Assembly (NCBI GenBank): GCA_958296445.1
Contig: OY282565.1
Span: 1,629,570 to 1,693,569, forward strand
Direction of reading: 5' to 3'
Length of the DNA: 64,000 bases
DNA from: an uncultured Dehalococcoidia bacterium
Lineage (GTDB): Bacteria; Chloroflexota; Dehalococcoidia; Lucifugimonadales; UBA3495
The notes beneath the pieces are model-generated. The model searched no databases and was not told the origin of the DNA. It saw only the letters and a list, made by a program, of their open reading frames with translations. Of the stretch, positions 51,884 through 60,493 are shown one piece after another. The number at the start of each line of letters is the position of its first letter. The stretch's first letter is position 1. The translations under genes and the position numbers were made by a program.

Positions 51884-52477
51884 CTAGAAGCTCCGGCCGG
51901 CTTCGTAGGCGGAAATCCGGTCTTCAAATTGTAGCGTCAGTCCGATGTCGTCCAGCCCGTTGAGCAGGTTGTGGCGGCGGGCTGGGTCAATCTCGAAGGG
52001 GATGGAAATTTCCTCGTCCTCGTCCCAAACCCGCTGGCCTTCCAGGTCAACGGTCAGGTTCACCCCGGGCTTGGCCGCGGCCTTGTCCATAATGGCGCGC
52101 ACGTCCTCTTCCGCCATCCGCAACGGCAGGACTCCGTTCTTGAAGCAGTTGTTGTAGAAAATGTCGGCGAAGCTGGGCGCGATGATGCAACGGATTCCGT
52201 AGTCGCGCAGTGCCCAGGGCGCGTGTTCGCGGGACGAACCGCAACCGAAGTTGTGGCCGGCCACCAGCACGCTGGCGCTCTGATACTCCGTCCGGTTCAG
52301 CACGAAGTCGCTCTTGGGGCTGCCATCCTCGTTGAACCGCCAAGCGTAAAACAGGCAGTCCTCAAAGCCGCTGCGCTCGATGCGCTTTAGGAACACCGCC
52401 GGGATAATCTGGTCGGTGTCTATGTTCACCCGATCCAGCGGGGCCACCACGCCGGTCAGTTTGACGAAGGGATCCAT
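51884..52477 (-). CDS. leuD: 3-isopropylmalate dehydratase small subunit
   Basis: This 197-residue LeuD, with LeuC, isomerises 2-isopropylmalate to 3-isopropylmalate in leucine synthesis. VAPLDRVNIDTDQIIPAVFLKRI, quoted as LDRVNIDTDQIIPA, and AGHNFGCGSSREHAPWAL (swivel domain, substrate-binding Ser/Arg) are complete, as is APSFADIFYNNCFKNGVLPL. Full length compared with the family. Two Uma2 genes stand between it and leuC, which normally precedes it directly. ATG 52477 has AGGGAGGACTAT before it. Confidence 0.95.
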   Translation of the reverse strand: MDPFVKLTGVVAPLDRVNIDTDQIIPAVFLKRIERSGFEDCLFYAWRFNEDGSPKSDFVLNRTEYQSASVLVAGHNFGCGSSREHAPWALRDYGIRCIIAPSFADIFYNNCFKNGVLPLRMAEEDVRAIMDKAAAKPGVNLTVDLEGQRVWDEDEEISIPFEIDPARRHNLLNGLDDIGLTLQFEDRISAYEAGRSF

Positions 52478-52490
52478 ATAGTCCTCCCTG

Positions 52491-53144
52491 CTACCAAATG
52501 TCCTGAAGGTTGAGGATAAAGCCGGGCAGCGCCGTTTCGCCGGTCACCGTTTCCGGGTCTTCCAGCGTCTCTGCGGACTGCCCCGGCCGGTAGACGTACA
52601 CCCGACGCTGCCGCGGGTCAATGAGCCAGCCTAGGCGGACGCCGTTCTCGATGTACTCGGACATCTTGGCCTGGAGCGTCCGCAGGTTGTCGGTCGGCGA
52701 GCGGAGTTCAATCACGAAGTCGGGGACAAATTCGGCAAAGGTATCTTCCTTGCCCTCGGCTCGCAATCGCTCTTCCCACTCCTCCCATCGCTCTTTAATC
52801 CCCCAGCATACATCGGGGGCGCGTATTGCGCCGTTGGGCAGAATGAAGCCCGCCGATGGGCCGAACGTGATTCCGCTGCCATCGTTCCGCGACCAGGATT
52901 CCACCTGAAAGTACAATTGTCCTTCCCGCCATCCGGTGCGCGATGCCGATGGTGGCATAACTATCAATTCCTGCTTCGCCGTGAACTCAAATCGTAGATC
53001 CCCGTTGTCGGCGCAAAACTGAAGGAACTGCTCATCCGTCATCTTGATGGCGCGGAAATTCAGCGCCAGCGGCCAGGGCGGATAATCGCCTTCCTGCGGC
53101 GGAGCGGGAACCTCAGCCGTTGCGGTTGCGTCGTTCCGGTTCAT
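52491..53144 (-). CDS. Uma2-family protein between leuC and leuD (copy A)
   Basis: This 217-residue Uma2 protein has the core motif PDFVIELRSPTDNLRTLQAK followed by NGVRLGWLIDPRQRRVYVYRPGQ. It lacks the coiled-coil tail of the 40-kb group. Its stop lies 13 bases before leuD, so it is within the leu transcript. The paralogue at 53218-53856 is nearly identical outside the central region (~residues 60-130), which differs clearly (copy A contains ESWSRNDGSGITFG). Confidence 0.85.
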   Translation of the reverse strand: MNRNDATATAEVPAPPQEGDYPPWPLALNFRAIKMTDEQFLQFCADNGDLRFEFTAKQELIVMPPSASRTGWREGQLYFQVESWSRNDGSGITFGPSAGFILPNGAIRAPDVCWGIKERWEEWEERLRAEGKEDTFAEFVPDFVIELRSPTDNLRTLQAKMSEYIENGVRLGWLIDPRQRRVYVYRPGQSAETLEDPETVTGETALPGFILNLQDIW

Positions 53145-53192
53145 ATTGCCTTTCCCGTCCGGGTTGGTTGCGCGGGCGTTACCCGGCGATGG

Positions 53193-53211
53193 CTACAGGT
53201 CGCGCACGTCC
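53193..53211. repeat. Duplicated 3' tail of leuC between the two Uma2 genes
   Basis: CTACAGGTCGCGCACGTCC at 53193-53211 repeats exactly the last codons and stop of leuC (53905-53923). The spacing matches the length of one Uma2 unit. It shows that the Uma2 gene was duplicated in tandem together with the end of leuC. Confidence 0.9.
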
Positions 53212-53217
53212 TCCCTG

Positions 53218-53856
53218 CTACCAAATGTCCTGAAGGTTGAGGGTGAAGCCGGGCAGCACCGTTTCGCCGGTCACCGTTTCCGGGTCATCCAGCGTCTCTG
53301 CGGGCTGCCCCGGCCGGTAGACGTACACCCGCTGTTGCCGCGGGTCAATGAGCCAGCCTAGGCGGACGCCGTTCTCGATGTACTCAGCCATCTTGGCTTG
53401 GAGCGTCCGCAGGTTGTCGGTCGGCGAGCGGAGTTCAATCACGAAGTCGGGGACAAGATGGGAGAATATGTTTCTCTCGTCCTCGGGAAGGGCGTCCCAC
53501 CGTTCCCGCGCCACCCAGGAGGCGTCAGGCGAGCGCATTGCGCCGTTGGGAAAGGTGAACCCCGTCGAGGAATCGAAGCTGAGGCCCGTGCCGTCCTGTT
53601 TTGCCCAGATGTAAAGTTCCCCGCTTATCGTGTTGTTCTTCCAACCTGTGCTTGGGTTTGCGGGCGGCATTACAATCAGTTCCCTTTCCGCCGTGAGTTC
53701 GATTCGCAACTCCCGGTTGTCGGCGCAAAGCTGGACGAACTGCTCATCCGTCATCTTGATGGCGCGGAAATTCAGCGCCAGCGGCCAGGGCGGATAATCG
53801 CCTTTCTGCGGCGGAGCGGGAACCTCAGCCGTTGCGGTTGCGTCGTTCCGGTTCAT
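53218..53856 (-). CDS. Uma2-family protein between leuC and leuD (copy B)
   Basis: This is a 212-residue Uma2 protein. PDFVIELRSPTDNLRTLQAK and GWLIDPRQQRVYVYRPGQ match copy A. The middle portion (ELYIWAKQDGTGLSFDSSTG) has diverged. ATG 53856 lies about 50 bases beyond the leuC stop codon. The core holds the Asp/Glu residues expected for the PD-(D/E)xK-like fold. No function is established for the family. Confidence 0.85.
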   Translation of the reverse strand: MNRNDATATAEVPAPPQKGDYPPWPLALNFRAIKMTDEQFVQLCADNRELRIELTAERELIVMPPANPSTGWKNNTISGELYIWAKQDGTGLSFDSSTGFTFPNGAMRSPDASWVARERWDALPEDERNIFSHLVPDFVIELRSPTDNLRTLQAKMAEYIENGVRLGWLIDPRQQRVYVYRPGQPAETLDDPETVTGETVLPGFTLNLQDIW

Positions 53857-53904
53857 ATTGCCTTTCCCGTCCGGGTTGGTTGCGCGGGCGTTCCGCGGCG
53901 ATGG

Positions 53905-55305
53905 CTACAGGTCGCGCACGTCCACGAAGTGGCCGGCGATGGCGGCGGCGGCGGCCATTGCCGGGCTGACCAGATGGGTGCGCCCGCCCTTGCCCTGCCG
54001 CCCCTCGAAGTTGCGGTTGGAAGTGGCGGCGCAGCGCTGGCCGGGAGACAGTATGTCGGGGTTCATTCCGAGGCACATCGAGCAGCCGGCCACGCGCCAG
54101 TCCAGCCCCGCCTCGGTGAAAATCCGGTCGAGGCCCTCTTCTTCGGCTTCCCGCTTGATTTTGGCCGAGCCGGGAACCACCATAGCGTAAACGTCCGGGT
54201 GAACCTGGCGGCCCCGCACCACCTCGGCGGCGGCCCGCAGGTCTTCCAGCCGGGCGTTGGTGCAGGCCCCGACAAAGATGCGGTCGATTTTTATGTCCTC
54301 AATCGCCATCCCCGGTTGCAAGTCCATATATTGCAGGGCGCGGGCGGCGGCTTCCTGCTGGGCGGCTTCCTCGAAGGACGCCGGGTCGGGCACCCGGCCG
54401 CTGATGGGGGCCACCATTCCGGGGTTGGTTCCCCAAGTCACATAAGGCTCCATAGCGGCGGCGTCGAAAATCTCGGTCTGGTCATAGGCCGCGCCGGGGT
54501 CGGTGGGCAGTCGCTTCCACCGCTCCACGGCGGCGTCGAAATCGGCCCCCTGCGGCGCGAACTGCCGCCCGCGGACGTACTCGAAGGTGGTTTCGTCGGG
54601 GGCAATCATACCGGCCCGGGCCCCGGCTTCGATGCTCATATTGCAGACGGTCATACGCCCGTCCATAGAGAGGGAGCGGATGGCCTCTCCGGTGTACTCG
54701 ATTACGTGGCCGGTGCCGCCGTTGACGCCGATGCGTCCGATGATGCCGAGGATGATGTCCTTGCCGGTTACGCCGGGGGGGAGCTGGCCGTCCACGCGGA
54801 CTTCCATAGTGCGGGGCTTGAACTGCCGCAGCGTTTGGGTCGCCAGCACGTGCTCCACCTCGGAGGTGCCGATGCCCACGGCGAAAGCGCCCAGCGCCCC
54901 GTGGGTTGAGGTGTGGCTGTCGCCGCAAACGATGGTTTTGCCCGGCTGGGTATAGCCTAGGTCGGGGCCGATGATATGCACGATGCCCTGCATCGGGCTG
55001 AAACGGTCGTACAGTGTGACGCCGAACTCCTCGCAGTTGCGGGTGAGTGCGTCCAGTTGCGCCCGGGAAATCTCGTCGGTCACCGGCAGCGACAAGTCCC
55101 AAGTGGGGGTGTTGTGGTCGGCGGTGGCGACGGTGAGGTCGGTGCGGCGGACGGGCCGTCCGGCCATCCGCAGCCCGTCGAAGGCTTGCGGCGAGGTCAC
55201 CTCGTGAACCAGGTGCAGGTCTATGTAGATGATGGCGGGTTCGCCGGGATCCTCGTGAACCACGTGGGCGTCCCAAATCTTCTCGAACATCGTCTTCGGG
55301 GGCAT
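53905..55305 (-). CDS. leuC: 3-isopropylmalate dehydratase large subunit
   Basis: This is a 466-residue aconitase-family LeuC. Cubane-cluster cysteines are visible in [36 protein letters not shown] and [20 protein letters not shown] (two Cys). [22 protein letters not shown] closes the active site. It acts with LeuD in the cytosol. CAGGAGAGAGATTCG precedes ATG 55305. Leucine synthesis genes other than leuD are not in the window. Confidence 0.96.
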   Translation of the reverse strand: MPPKTMFEKIWDAHVVHEDPGEPAIIYIDLHLVHEVTSPQAFDGLRMAGRPVRRTDLTVATADHNTPTWDLSLPVTDEISRAQLDALTRNCEEFGVTLYDRFSPMQGIVHIIGPDLGYTQPGKTIVCGDSHTSTHGALGAFAVGIGTSEVEHVLATQTLRQFKPRTMEVRVDGQLPPGVTGKDIILGIIGRIGVNGGTGHVIEYTGEAIRSLSMDGRMTVCNMSIEAGARAGMIAPDETTFEYVRGRQFAPQGADFDAAVERWKRLPTDPGAAYDQTEIFDAAAMEPYVTWGTNPGMVAPISGRVPDPASFEEAAQQEAAARALQYMDLQPGMAIEDIKIDRIFVGACTNARLEDLRAAAEVVRGRQVHPDVYAMVVPGSAKIKREAEEEGLDRIFTEAGLDWRVAGCSMCLGMNPDILSPGQRCAATSNRNFEGRQGKGGRTHLVSPAMAAAAAIAGHFVDVRDL

Positions 55306-55363
55306 CGAATCTCTCTCCTGAACGCGCCTGGAAGTGGATGGGGGCGAGGGGAAACCGGCGCGT

Positions 55364-55372
55364 ATTATACCA
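55364..55372 (-). promoter_or_regulatory. Extended -10 promoter of leuC
   Basis: On the minus strand TGG-TATAAT (TATAAT at 55364-55369) lies about 60 bases before the leuC ATG. No -35 match is evident, as at the tRNA-Val promoter. Confidence 0.5.
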
Positions 55373-55458
55373 CGCAACCGGCCCAAGGCCGGATTAAGTC
55401 CGGCCAGAGATTGGGGCAGCCGCCTTTCACGCCGCGGCCCCGATGCCGCTGGGAAACG

Positions 55459-56394
55459 CTACCCGCCGGAACCCAACTGCTGGCGCAGCCGCCGCACTTC
55501 ATCCTCCAGCGACTGCCGGGCCGCCGCTTCCTGCTGTAATGCGGCTTCGGCCTGCTGCTGGGCCGCTTCGGCTTGCTGCCGGGCAGTCGCTTCTTGTTCC
55601 CGGGACGACTCGGCCTCTTGCCGGGATGCTTCGGCCTCTTGCCGTGCGGCGGCTTCTTGTTGCTGTGCTGCTTCGGCTTGCTGCTGGGCTGCTTCGGCCT
55701 GCCGCTGGGCTGCTTCGGCCTCTTGCCGCGCCGCCGCCTCTTCCTGCCGCGCCGCCGCTTCTTCCTCGAGGGTGTGCAGCCATTGGCCGCGCTGGGGGTC
55801 GTAGAAGCGTAGCAGCAGGCCCGGCAGTATGCAGATGTCCAGCTCCAGCGCGGCGGAGCGGCCCCGCAGGATGCCGTCGTCATCCGTGGCGACTTCTATG
55901 GGCTGGTACTCGCCGTCCACCAGCCGCTCGCCCACCAGCACCGGGGTGAAAAACCGGCCGGCGGCGTCGAACCGCCAGTATTCGGTCACGCCCATTTCCG
56001 CGTAGATCCGGCGCTTTTCCCTTACGTCGTACCGCCAGGTGCTGGGCGACGCTATCTCCAGCACGAAGTCGGGCGCCTTGCCCTCCCGCCACACCAGCCA
56101 AGACGCCCGGGGCTGCTTGTGGGCCGCCCCGATTACCACGTAGACGTCGGGCGCAACCCGCGTCCGGTTGTCGTTCATCCGGTAATACACGAACATATTG
56201 GCGGCCACGTAGACGTCGCTGCGGTGGCGGAACTGATGCCGCAGGGTCATCAGGGATTCGGTTATGGGGGTCATCTGGAAATCGTTGTCGGGCATAGGCA
56301 TATCATCCGTTTCGGGATACTCGATGCTGAGGTCGTCTGCCATTTCCTCGATGGGCGGATTGTCAAGGGCCGCCGCCGCGCGGTTGATGGTCAT
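55459..56394 (-). CDS. Uma2-family protein with long Gln/Ala/Glu coiled-coil tail
   Basis: This is a 311-residue Uma2 protein. Residues ~1-195 form the domain with APDFVLEIASPSTWRYDVRE followed by YAEMGVTEYWRFDAAGR. Residues ~200-300 form a continuous low-complexity coiled coil of QAEAAQQQ-, RQEAEASRQ- and RQEEAAARQ-type heptad-like units, ending in LEDEVRRLRQQLG. Pairing of the tail could make it a dimer or anchor it to partners. GGAGGCCCAGGCT precedes ATG 56394. Confidence 0.85.
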   Translation of the reverse strand: MTINRAAAALDNPPIEEMADDLSIEYPETDDMPMPDNDFQMTPITESLMTLRHQFRHRSDVYVAANMFVYYRMNDNRTRVAPDVYVVIGAAHKQPRASWLVWREGKAPDFVLEIASPSTWRYDVREKRRIYAEMGVTEYWRFDAAGRFFTPVLVGERLVDGEYQPIEVATDDDGILRGRSAALELDICILPGLLLRFYDPQRGQWLHTLEEEAAARQEEAAARQEAEAAQRQAEAAQQQAEAAQQQEAAARQEAEASRQEAESSREQEATARQQAEAAQQQAEAALQQEAAARQSLEDEVRRLRQQLGSGG

Positions 56395-56514
56395 AGCCTG
56401 GGCCTCCGTCCGGGCTGGATGGGGAACCGGCCCATAGATTAGCACAAATGCGGTACAATCCCGCCACTGGCCCGAACCGACGGGCCGGCGAAACCCGGAA
56501 AAGGAGCCATCCCG

Positions 56515-57516
56515 ATGTCTAGGATTGGCCCCCCGAAATTCCACCCCCCCGGACTGTTCCTCAGCATTTGCGCCCTGGCGCTGATACTGCTGGCCGCACC
56601 CGCCGTTGCGGCCTGCGGGGGCGGGGACGAGATGACAGCTCTCGCAGCTCTCTACAATGCTACGGACGGCGATAACTGGTACGACAATACCAACTGGCTG
56701 AGCGATTCTCCCTTATATGAATGGCACGGTGTCACCACCGACAGCAACGGCAGGGTCACTGAGCTGGATCTCAGCGACAACGAGTTGAGCGGTGAGATAC
56801 CGCCGGAGCTGGGCAACCTCACCAACTTGGAAGTGCTGATTCTCGGCGGCAACGAGTTGAGCGGTGAGATACCGCCGGAGCTGGGCAACCTCACCAACCT
56901 GGAATCGCTGGGTCTCAGCGGCAACGAGTTGAGCGGTGAGATACCGCTGGAGTTGGGCAACCTCGCCAACCTGGAAGTGCTGGGTCTCGGCGGCAACGGG
57001 TTGAGCGGTGAGATACCGCCGGAGTTGGGCAACCTCGCCAACCTGGCATGGCTGATTCTCGGCGGCAACGGGTTGAGCGGTGAGATACCGCCGGAGTTGG
57101 GCAACCTCGCCAACCTGGCATGGCTGATTCTCGGCGGCAACGGGTTGAGCGGTAAGATACCGCCGGAGTTGGGCAGCCTCGCCAACCTGGAAGTGCTGAA
57201 TCTCAGCGGCAACGAGTTGAGCGGTGAGATACCGCCGGAGTTGGGCAACCTCGCCAACCTGGAATCGCTGTGGCTCGGCGGTACTAACCTTATTGGTGAG
57301 ATACCGCCGGAGTTGGGCAACCTCACCAACCTGTGGGGTCTGTACCTCATAGATACTGGCCTTAGCGGTGAGATACCGCCGGAGTTGGGCAATCTGGTTA
57401 ACCTGCGAGCGCTGAACCTCAGGAACAACCAGTTAAGCGGCTGCCTGCCGGCCAGCTTGCAAGATCAGTTGCAAATGATAAATTCCTACTTGGGCGACCT
57501 GACTTTTTGCCCGTAG
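56515..57516 (+). CDS. Secreted leucine-rich-repeat protein, probable lipoprotein
   Basis: This 333-residue extracytoplasmic LRR protein has a signal peptide with a hydrophobic core LFLSICALALILLAAPA, ending in VAAC, which fits a lipobox. An N-cap domain (ALYNATDGDNWYDNTNW) is followed by about ten 24-residue plant-type LRR units (LSGEIPPELGNLTNLEVL type) and a C-cap ending in PSL-like sequence. Plant-type LRR proteins of this length are common on bacterial surfaces and bind proteins or glycans. GGAGCCATCCCG precedes ATG 56515, and a strong terminator follows. Confidence 0.85.
   Translation: MSRIGPPKFHPPGLFLSICALALILLAAPAVAACGGGDEMTALAALYNATDGDNWYDNTNWLSDSPLYEWHGVTTDSNGRVTELDLSDNELSGEIPPELGNLTNLEVLILGGNELSGEIPPELGNLTNLESLGLSGNELSGEIPLELGNLANLEVLGLGGNGLSGEIPPELGNLANLAWLILGGNGLSGEIPPELGNLANLAWLILGGNGLSGKIPPELGSLANLEVLNLSGNELSGEIPPELGNLANLESLWLGGTNLIGEIPPELGNLTNLWGLYLIDTGLSGEIPPELGNLVNLRALNLRNNQLSGCLPASLQDQLQMINSYLGDLTFCP
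56758..57442 (+). repeat. 72-bp tandem repeats encoding LRR units
   Basis: About ten in-frame units of 72 bases contain GGTGAGATACCGCCGGAG and GGCAACCTC(A/G)CCAACCTG. Most units differ at only a few bases, so the array probably arose recently and may vary in copy number. Confidence 0.9.
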
Positions 57517-57560
57517 GCAGCGGCGCCGCTGCACTAGCCAACCATCCAAAACGGCCACAG

Positions 57561-57600
57561 GACGCGCCGGGGGGCCAATTCCCCGGCGCGTCTTTCTTTC
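57561..57600 (+). terminator. Rho-independent terminator of the LRR gene
   Basis: GACGCGCCGGGG (57561-57572) pairs perfectly with CCCCGGCGCGTC (57581-57592) around an 8-base loop. TTTCTTTC follows. Confidence 0.92.
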
Positions 57601-57700
57601 ACGCCACACCCGGCCCGCGGCCACTTGCCCGATTCGTGGTAAAATCACATCCGGCGCGTTGCCCGCCATTCCGAATTTCTGGCCGCGAGGGGATTGCCTT

Positions 57701-60484
57701 ATGCCTTCTGCCGATGCCTCTGCCCCGGACGCTTTCCGGCTGCCTAGGAACGTTAAGCCCAGCAGATACCGGCTTACATTGCAGCCCGACCTAGAGACCT
57801 TTACTTTCAAGGGCGAGCAGACTGTTGACATCGAAATCGTTGAGCCGACTTCCAGCGTCGCGCTGAACGCGGCGGAACTGGAGATTGGCCGGGCCGCTCT
57901 GCGACGCCCCCCCTTTGATTCCCCCCCAGAGGGGGGGATTGGCGGCGGTAATTCCCCCGCGCAGGGGGGGAACGGCGGGGGGCTGGCGGCCTTGTCCATT
58001 TCGCTGGACGCCGACGCCGAAACGGTTACGCTGGACTTCGGGGAAACGCTGGCCCCCGGCCCGGCGCAGCTTGATCTGGAATTTACCGGCGTGCTGAACG
58101 ACCGGCTGGTGGGTTTCTACCGCTCGGAGTACCAGGCCCCGAACCCCGAAACCGGGGAAAGCGAAACCCGCTATCTGGCTACCACGCAGTTCGAGGCCAC
58201 CGACGCCCGCCGGGCCTTTCCCTGCTGGGACGAGCCGGCGCAAAAGGCCGTTTTCGACGTCACGCTGGTTTTCGCCGACGGCTATCAGGCCGTTTCCAAC
58301 ACCCCCATAGTTGAGGAAAAGATTCTTCGCTCCGCTCAGAATGACAATGGCTCCGGCCAGAATGACAATGGCGCCGTTCAGAGTGACGTCGGACCCGGGT
58401 TGAAGTCCGTCCGTTTCGCCGAAACGCCGGTTATGTCCACCTACCTGCTGGCTTTCGTGGTCGGCGACTTGGCGGCGGTGGCGGCGGACGCCGCCGACGG
58501 CACGCGGGTGGGCGTCTGGACTACCCGCGGCAAGGAAAACCAGGCCGGGTTCGCCCTCGATACCTCGGTCAAGCTGCTGGGCTACTTCAACGAATACTTT
58601 GGCATTCCCTATCCGCTGCCCAAGCTGGACCATATCGCCATTCCCGATTTCGCCGCCGGGGCGATGGAAAACTGGGGCTGCGTCACCTACCGCGAAACGG
58701 CTCTGCTGGTAGACCCGGAAAACTCGTCCGCCGGAACCCGCCAGCGGGTGGCCGAGGTGGTGGCCCACGAAATGGCGCATATGTGGTTCGGCGACTTGGT
58801 CACTATGGAGTGGTGGGACGACCTCTGGCTCAATGAGAGTTTCGCCTCGTGGATGGGAACCAAAGCCGTGGACTGGCTCTTTCCCGATTGGGAGATGTGG
58901 ACGCAGTTCGTCAATATGGACACCAACCGCGCCCTAAGCCTCGACGGGCTGAAAAATTCCCACCCCATCGAGCAGGAAGTCAAGAACCCGGCCGAAGTGA
59001 GCCAGCTTTTCGACGCCATCAGCTACAGCAAGGGGGCGTCGGTGATTCGGATGCTGGAGCAGTTCCTCGGCCCGGAGGTGTTCCGCGGCGGGCTGTACCG
59101 CTACCTGAGCGGGAACGAATACGGCAACGCCCGCACCCAAGACCTGTGGGCCGCGCTGGAGCAGGAATCGGGCCAGCCGGTGACCGCCATTATGGATTCT
59201 TGGGTGATGCAGATGGGCTACCCGGTGCTACAGGTGGAAGCCGAGCGTTCCGCGGACGACGCCCAGCTTTCCTTGTCCCAAGAGCGGTTTGTCTATGACC
59301 GCCCCGAGATTGCCGAACTAGACGGCGACGCACCCCCGGATATACCGGATATAGAGGATGCCGGAGAGATCTGGCGCGTCCCGGTGACCGTCAGCGCCCC
59401 CGGCCAGGTTACGGCGTCCACGGTGATGGAGGCGCGGGAAGCGCAGCTAACCATCCCTACCGGCGACTGGTACAAGGTCAACGCCGACCAGACCGGCTTC
59501 TACCGGGTCAACTACTCCGGCGATGACTGGCGGCGGCTGGCCCCGGCGATCAGCTCGCGGGAACTGCCCGCCACCGACCGGCTGGGGATTCAGAATGACG
59601 CCTACGCCCTCTCCCGCGCCGGGCTGCTGCCCATCACGCAGTTTCTGGAGCTGGCCGGTTCCTACTCCGGGGAAACCGACGCCTCGGTTTGGAGCGATTT
59701 GGCGTCCAACCTGCGCGACATTGAGCAGCTAATCGCGGCGGAGCCGGTGCGTCCGGCGTATCAGAAATTCGGGCGGGAATTGTTTGGCCCGGCGGCCCGC
59801 CGCGCCGGTTGGACGCCCCGCCCCGGTGACGGGCATCTGGACTCCCTGCTGCGCTCTACCGTGTTGGGCCAGGCCGGCAGCTACAACGACCCGGAAACGC
59901 TGGCCCAGGCTACGGAACTGTTTAATAGCTACCTGTCCGACCCGGAAGCGGTGCATCCCGACCTGCGCGGCGTGGTTTTCAGCCTAGCGGCCCAAGCCCC
60001 TACATCGGATTCGGAGAGGCGGGCCACTTTCGACCGCCTGTGGGAGCTGGAAGGCCGGGCCACCTTGCAGGAAGAAAAAATCCGGCTGCTGCTGTCTATG
60101 TCCCGGTTCCAGGACGCCGGGCTGCTCCGCGAAACGCTGGAGCGGGCGCTGTCGCCTAGGGTGCGCTCCCAAGACACCATAACCGTCGTTTCCGGCGTGG
60201 CCGCCAACCCCGTGGGCCGGGAACCGGCGTGGGAGTTCATCAAGGACAATTGGGCCGAGTTCGACCGGCGCTATGGCGGCGGCGGCTTCGGGCTGATGCG
60301 CCTAGTTTCCGTTTGTAGCAGCTTCACCACCGAGGAACGGCGGGCCGACGTGGAGGGTTTCTTTGCCGAACATCCCGCCCCGGCCGCCGAGCGCACCATC
60401 CGCCAGGCCCTGGAGCGCATCCGCCTCAACATCCGCTGGCTGGAGCAGAACCTGCCCGCCCTCAACGCCTGGTTCGGGGTTTAG
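57701..60484 (+). CDS. pepN: M1-family zinc aminopeptidase with repeat-derived insertions
   Basis: This 927-residue aminopeptidase removes N-terminal residues from peptides. FAAGAMENWGCVTYRE (GAMEN exopeptidase motif) is at about residue 320, and the zinc site VVAHEMAHMWFGDLVTMEWW with NESFASW is at about 350-390. An ERAP1-like C-terminal helical domain follows. Two N-terminal-domain segments are unusual: PPFDSPPEGGIGGGNSPAQ at about residues 72-92, and EKILRSAQNDNGSGQNDNG at about 207-228. Both are encoded by dispersed palindromic repeats inserted in frame. ATG 57701 follows GAGGGGATTGCC. The enzyme is otherwise complete. Confidence 0.92.
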   Translation: MPSADASAPDAFRLPRNVKPSRYRLTLQPDLETFTFKGEQTVDIEIVEPTSSVALNAAELEIGRAALRRPPFDSPPEGGIGGGNSPAQGGNGGGLAALSISLDADAETVTLDFGETLAPGPAQLDLEFTGVLNDRLVGFYRSEYQAPNPETGESETRYLATTQFEATDARRAFPCWDEPAQKAVFDVTLVFADGYQAVSNTPIVEEKILRSAQNDNGSGQNDNGAVQSDVGPGLKSVRFAETPVMSTYLLAFVVGDLAAVAADAADGTRVGVWTTRGKENQAGFALDTSVKLLGYFNEYFGIPYPLPKLDHIAIPDFAAGAMENWGCVTYRETALLVDPENSSAGTRQRVAEVVAHEMAHMWFGDLVTMEWWDDLWLNESFASWMGTKAVDWLFPDWEMWTQFVNMDTNRALSLDGLKNSHPIEQEVKNPAEVSQLFDAISYSKGASVIRMLEQFLGPEVFRGGLYRYLSGNEYGNARTQDLWAALEQESGQPVTAIMDSWVMQMGYPVLQVEAERSADDAQLSLSQERFVYDRPEIAELDGDAPPDIPDIEDAGEIWRVPVTVSAPGQVTASTVMEAREAQLTIPTGDWYKVNADQTGFYRVNYSGDDWRRLAPAISSRELPATDRLGIQNDAYALSRAGLLPITQFLELAGSYSGETDASVWSDLASNLRDIEQLIAAEPVRPAYQKFGRELFGPAARRAGWTPRPGDGHLDSLLRSTVLGQAGSYNDPETLAQATELFNSYLSDPEAVHPDLRGVVFSLAAQAPTSDSERRATFDRLWELEGRATLQEEKIRLLLSMSRFQDAGLLRETLERALSPRVRSQDTITVVSGVAANPVGREPAWEFIKDNWAEFDRRYGGGGFGLMRLVSVCSSFTTEERRADVEGFFAEHPAPAAERTIRQALERIRLNIRWLEQNLPALNAWFGV
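57908..57984. repeat. G/C-tract repeat inside the aminopeptidase gene
   Basis: The segment carries CCCCCCCAGAGGGGGGGATT and a second CCCCCGCGCAGGGGGG palindrome. It encodes Pro/Gly-rich residues absent from the family. Together with the element at 58318 it is evidence of in-frame insertion. Confidence 0.7.
58318..58392. repeat. GAAGAATC-type repeat inside the aminopeptidase gene
   Basis: AAGATTCTTCGCTCCGCTCA followed by GAATGACAATGGC units is the half-palindrome seen in intergenic DNA at 11630, 15940 and 21460. Its length keeps the reading frame. Confidence 0.8.
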
Positions 60485-60493
60485 GCCCGGCCA

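Noticed and set aside
53398..54909. Long plus-strand open frame of 503 codons
   Set aside because: It is the reverse complement of leuC and Uma2, both clear genes; the translation is low-complexity.
56652..57428. Minus-strand repetitive open frame (RLPNSGGISPL units)
   Set aside because: It is the complement of the LRR repeats and has no independent support.
56758..57442. Possible CRISPR or satellite array
   Set aside because: The 72-base units are in frame and encode canonical LRR residues.
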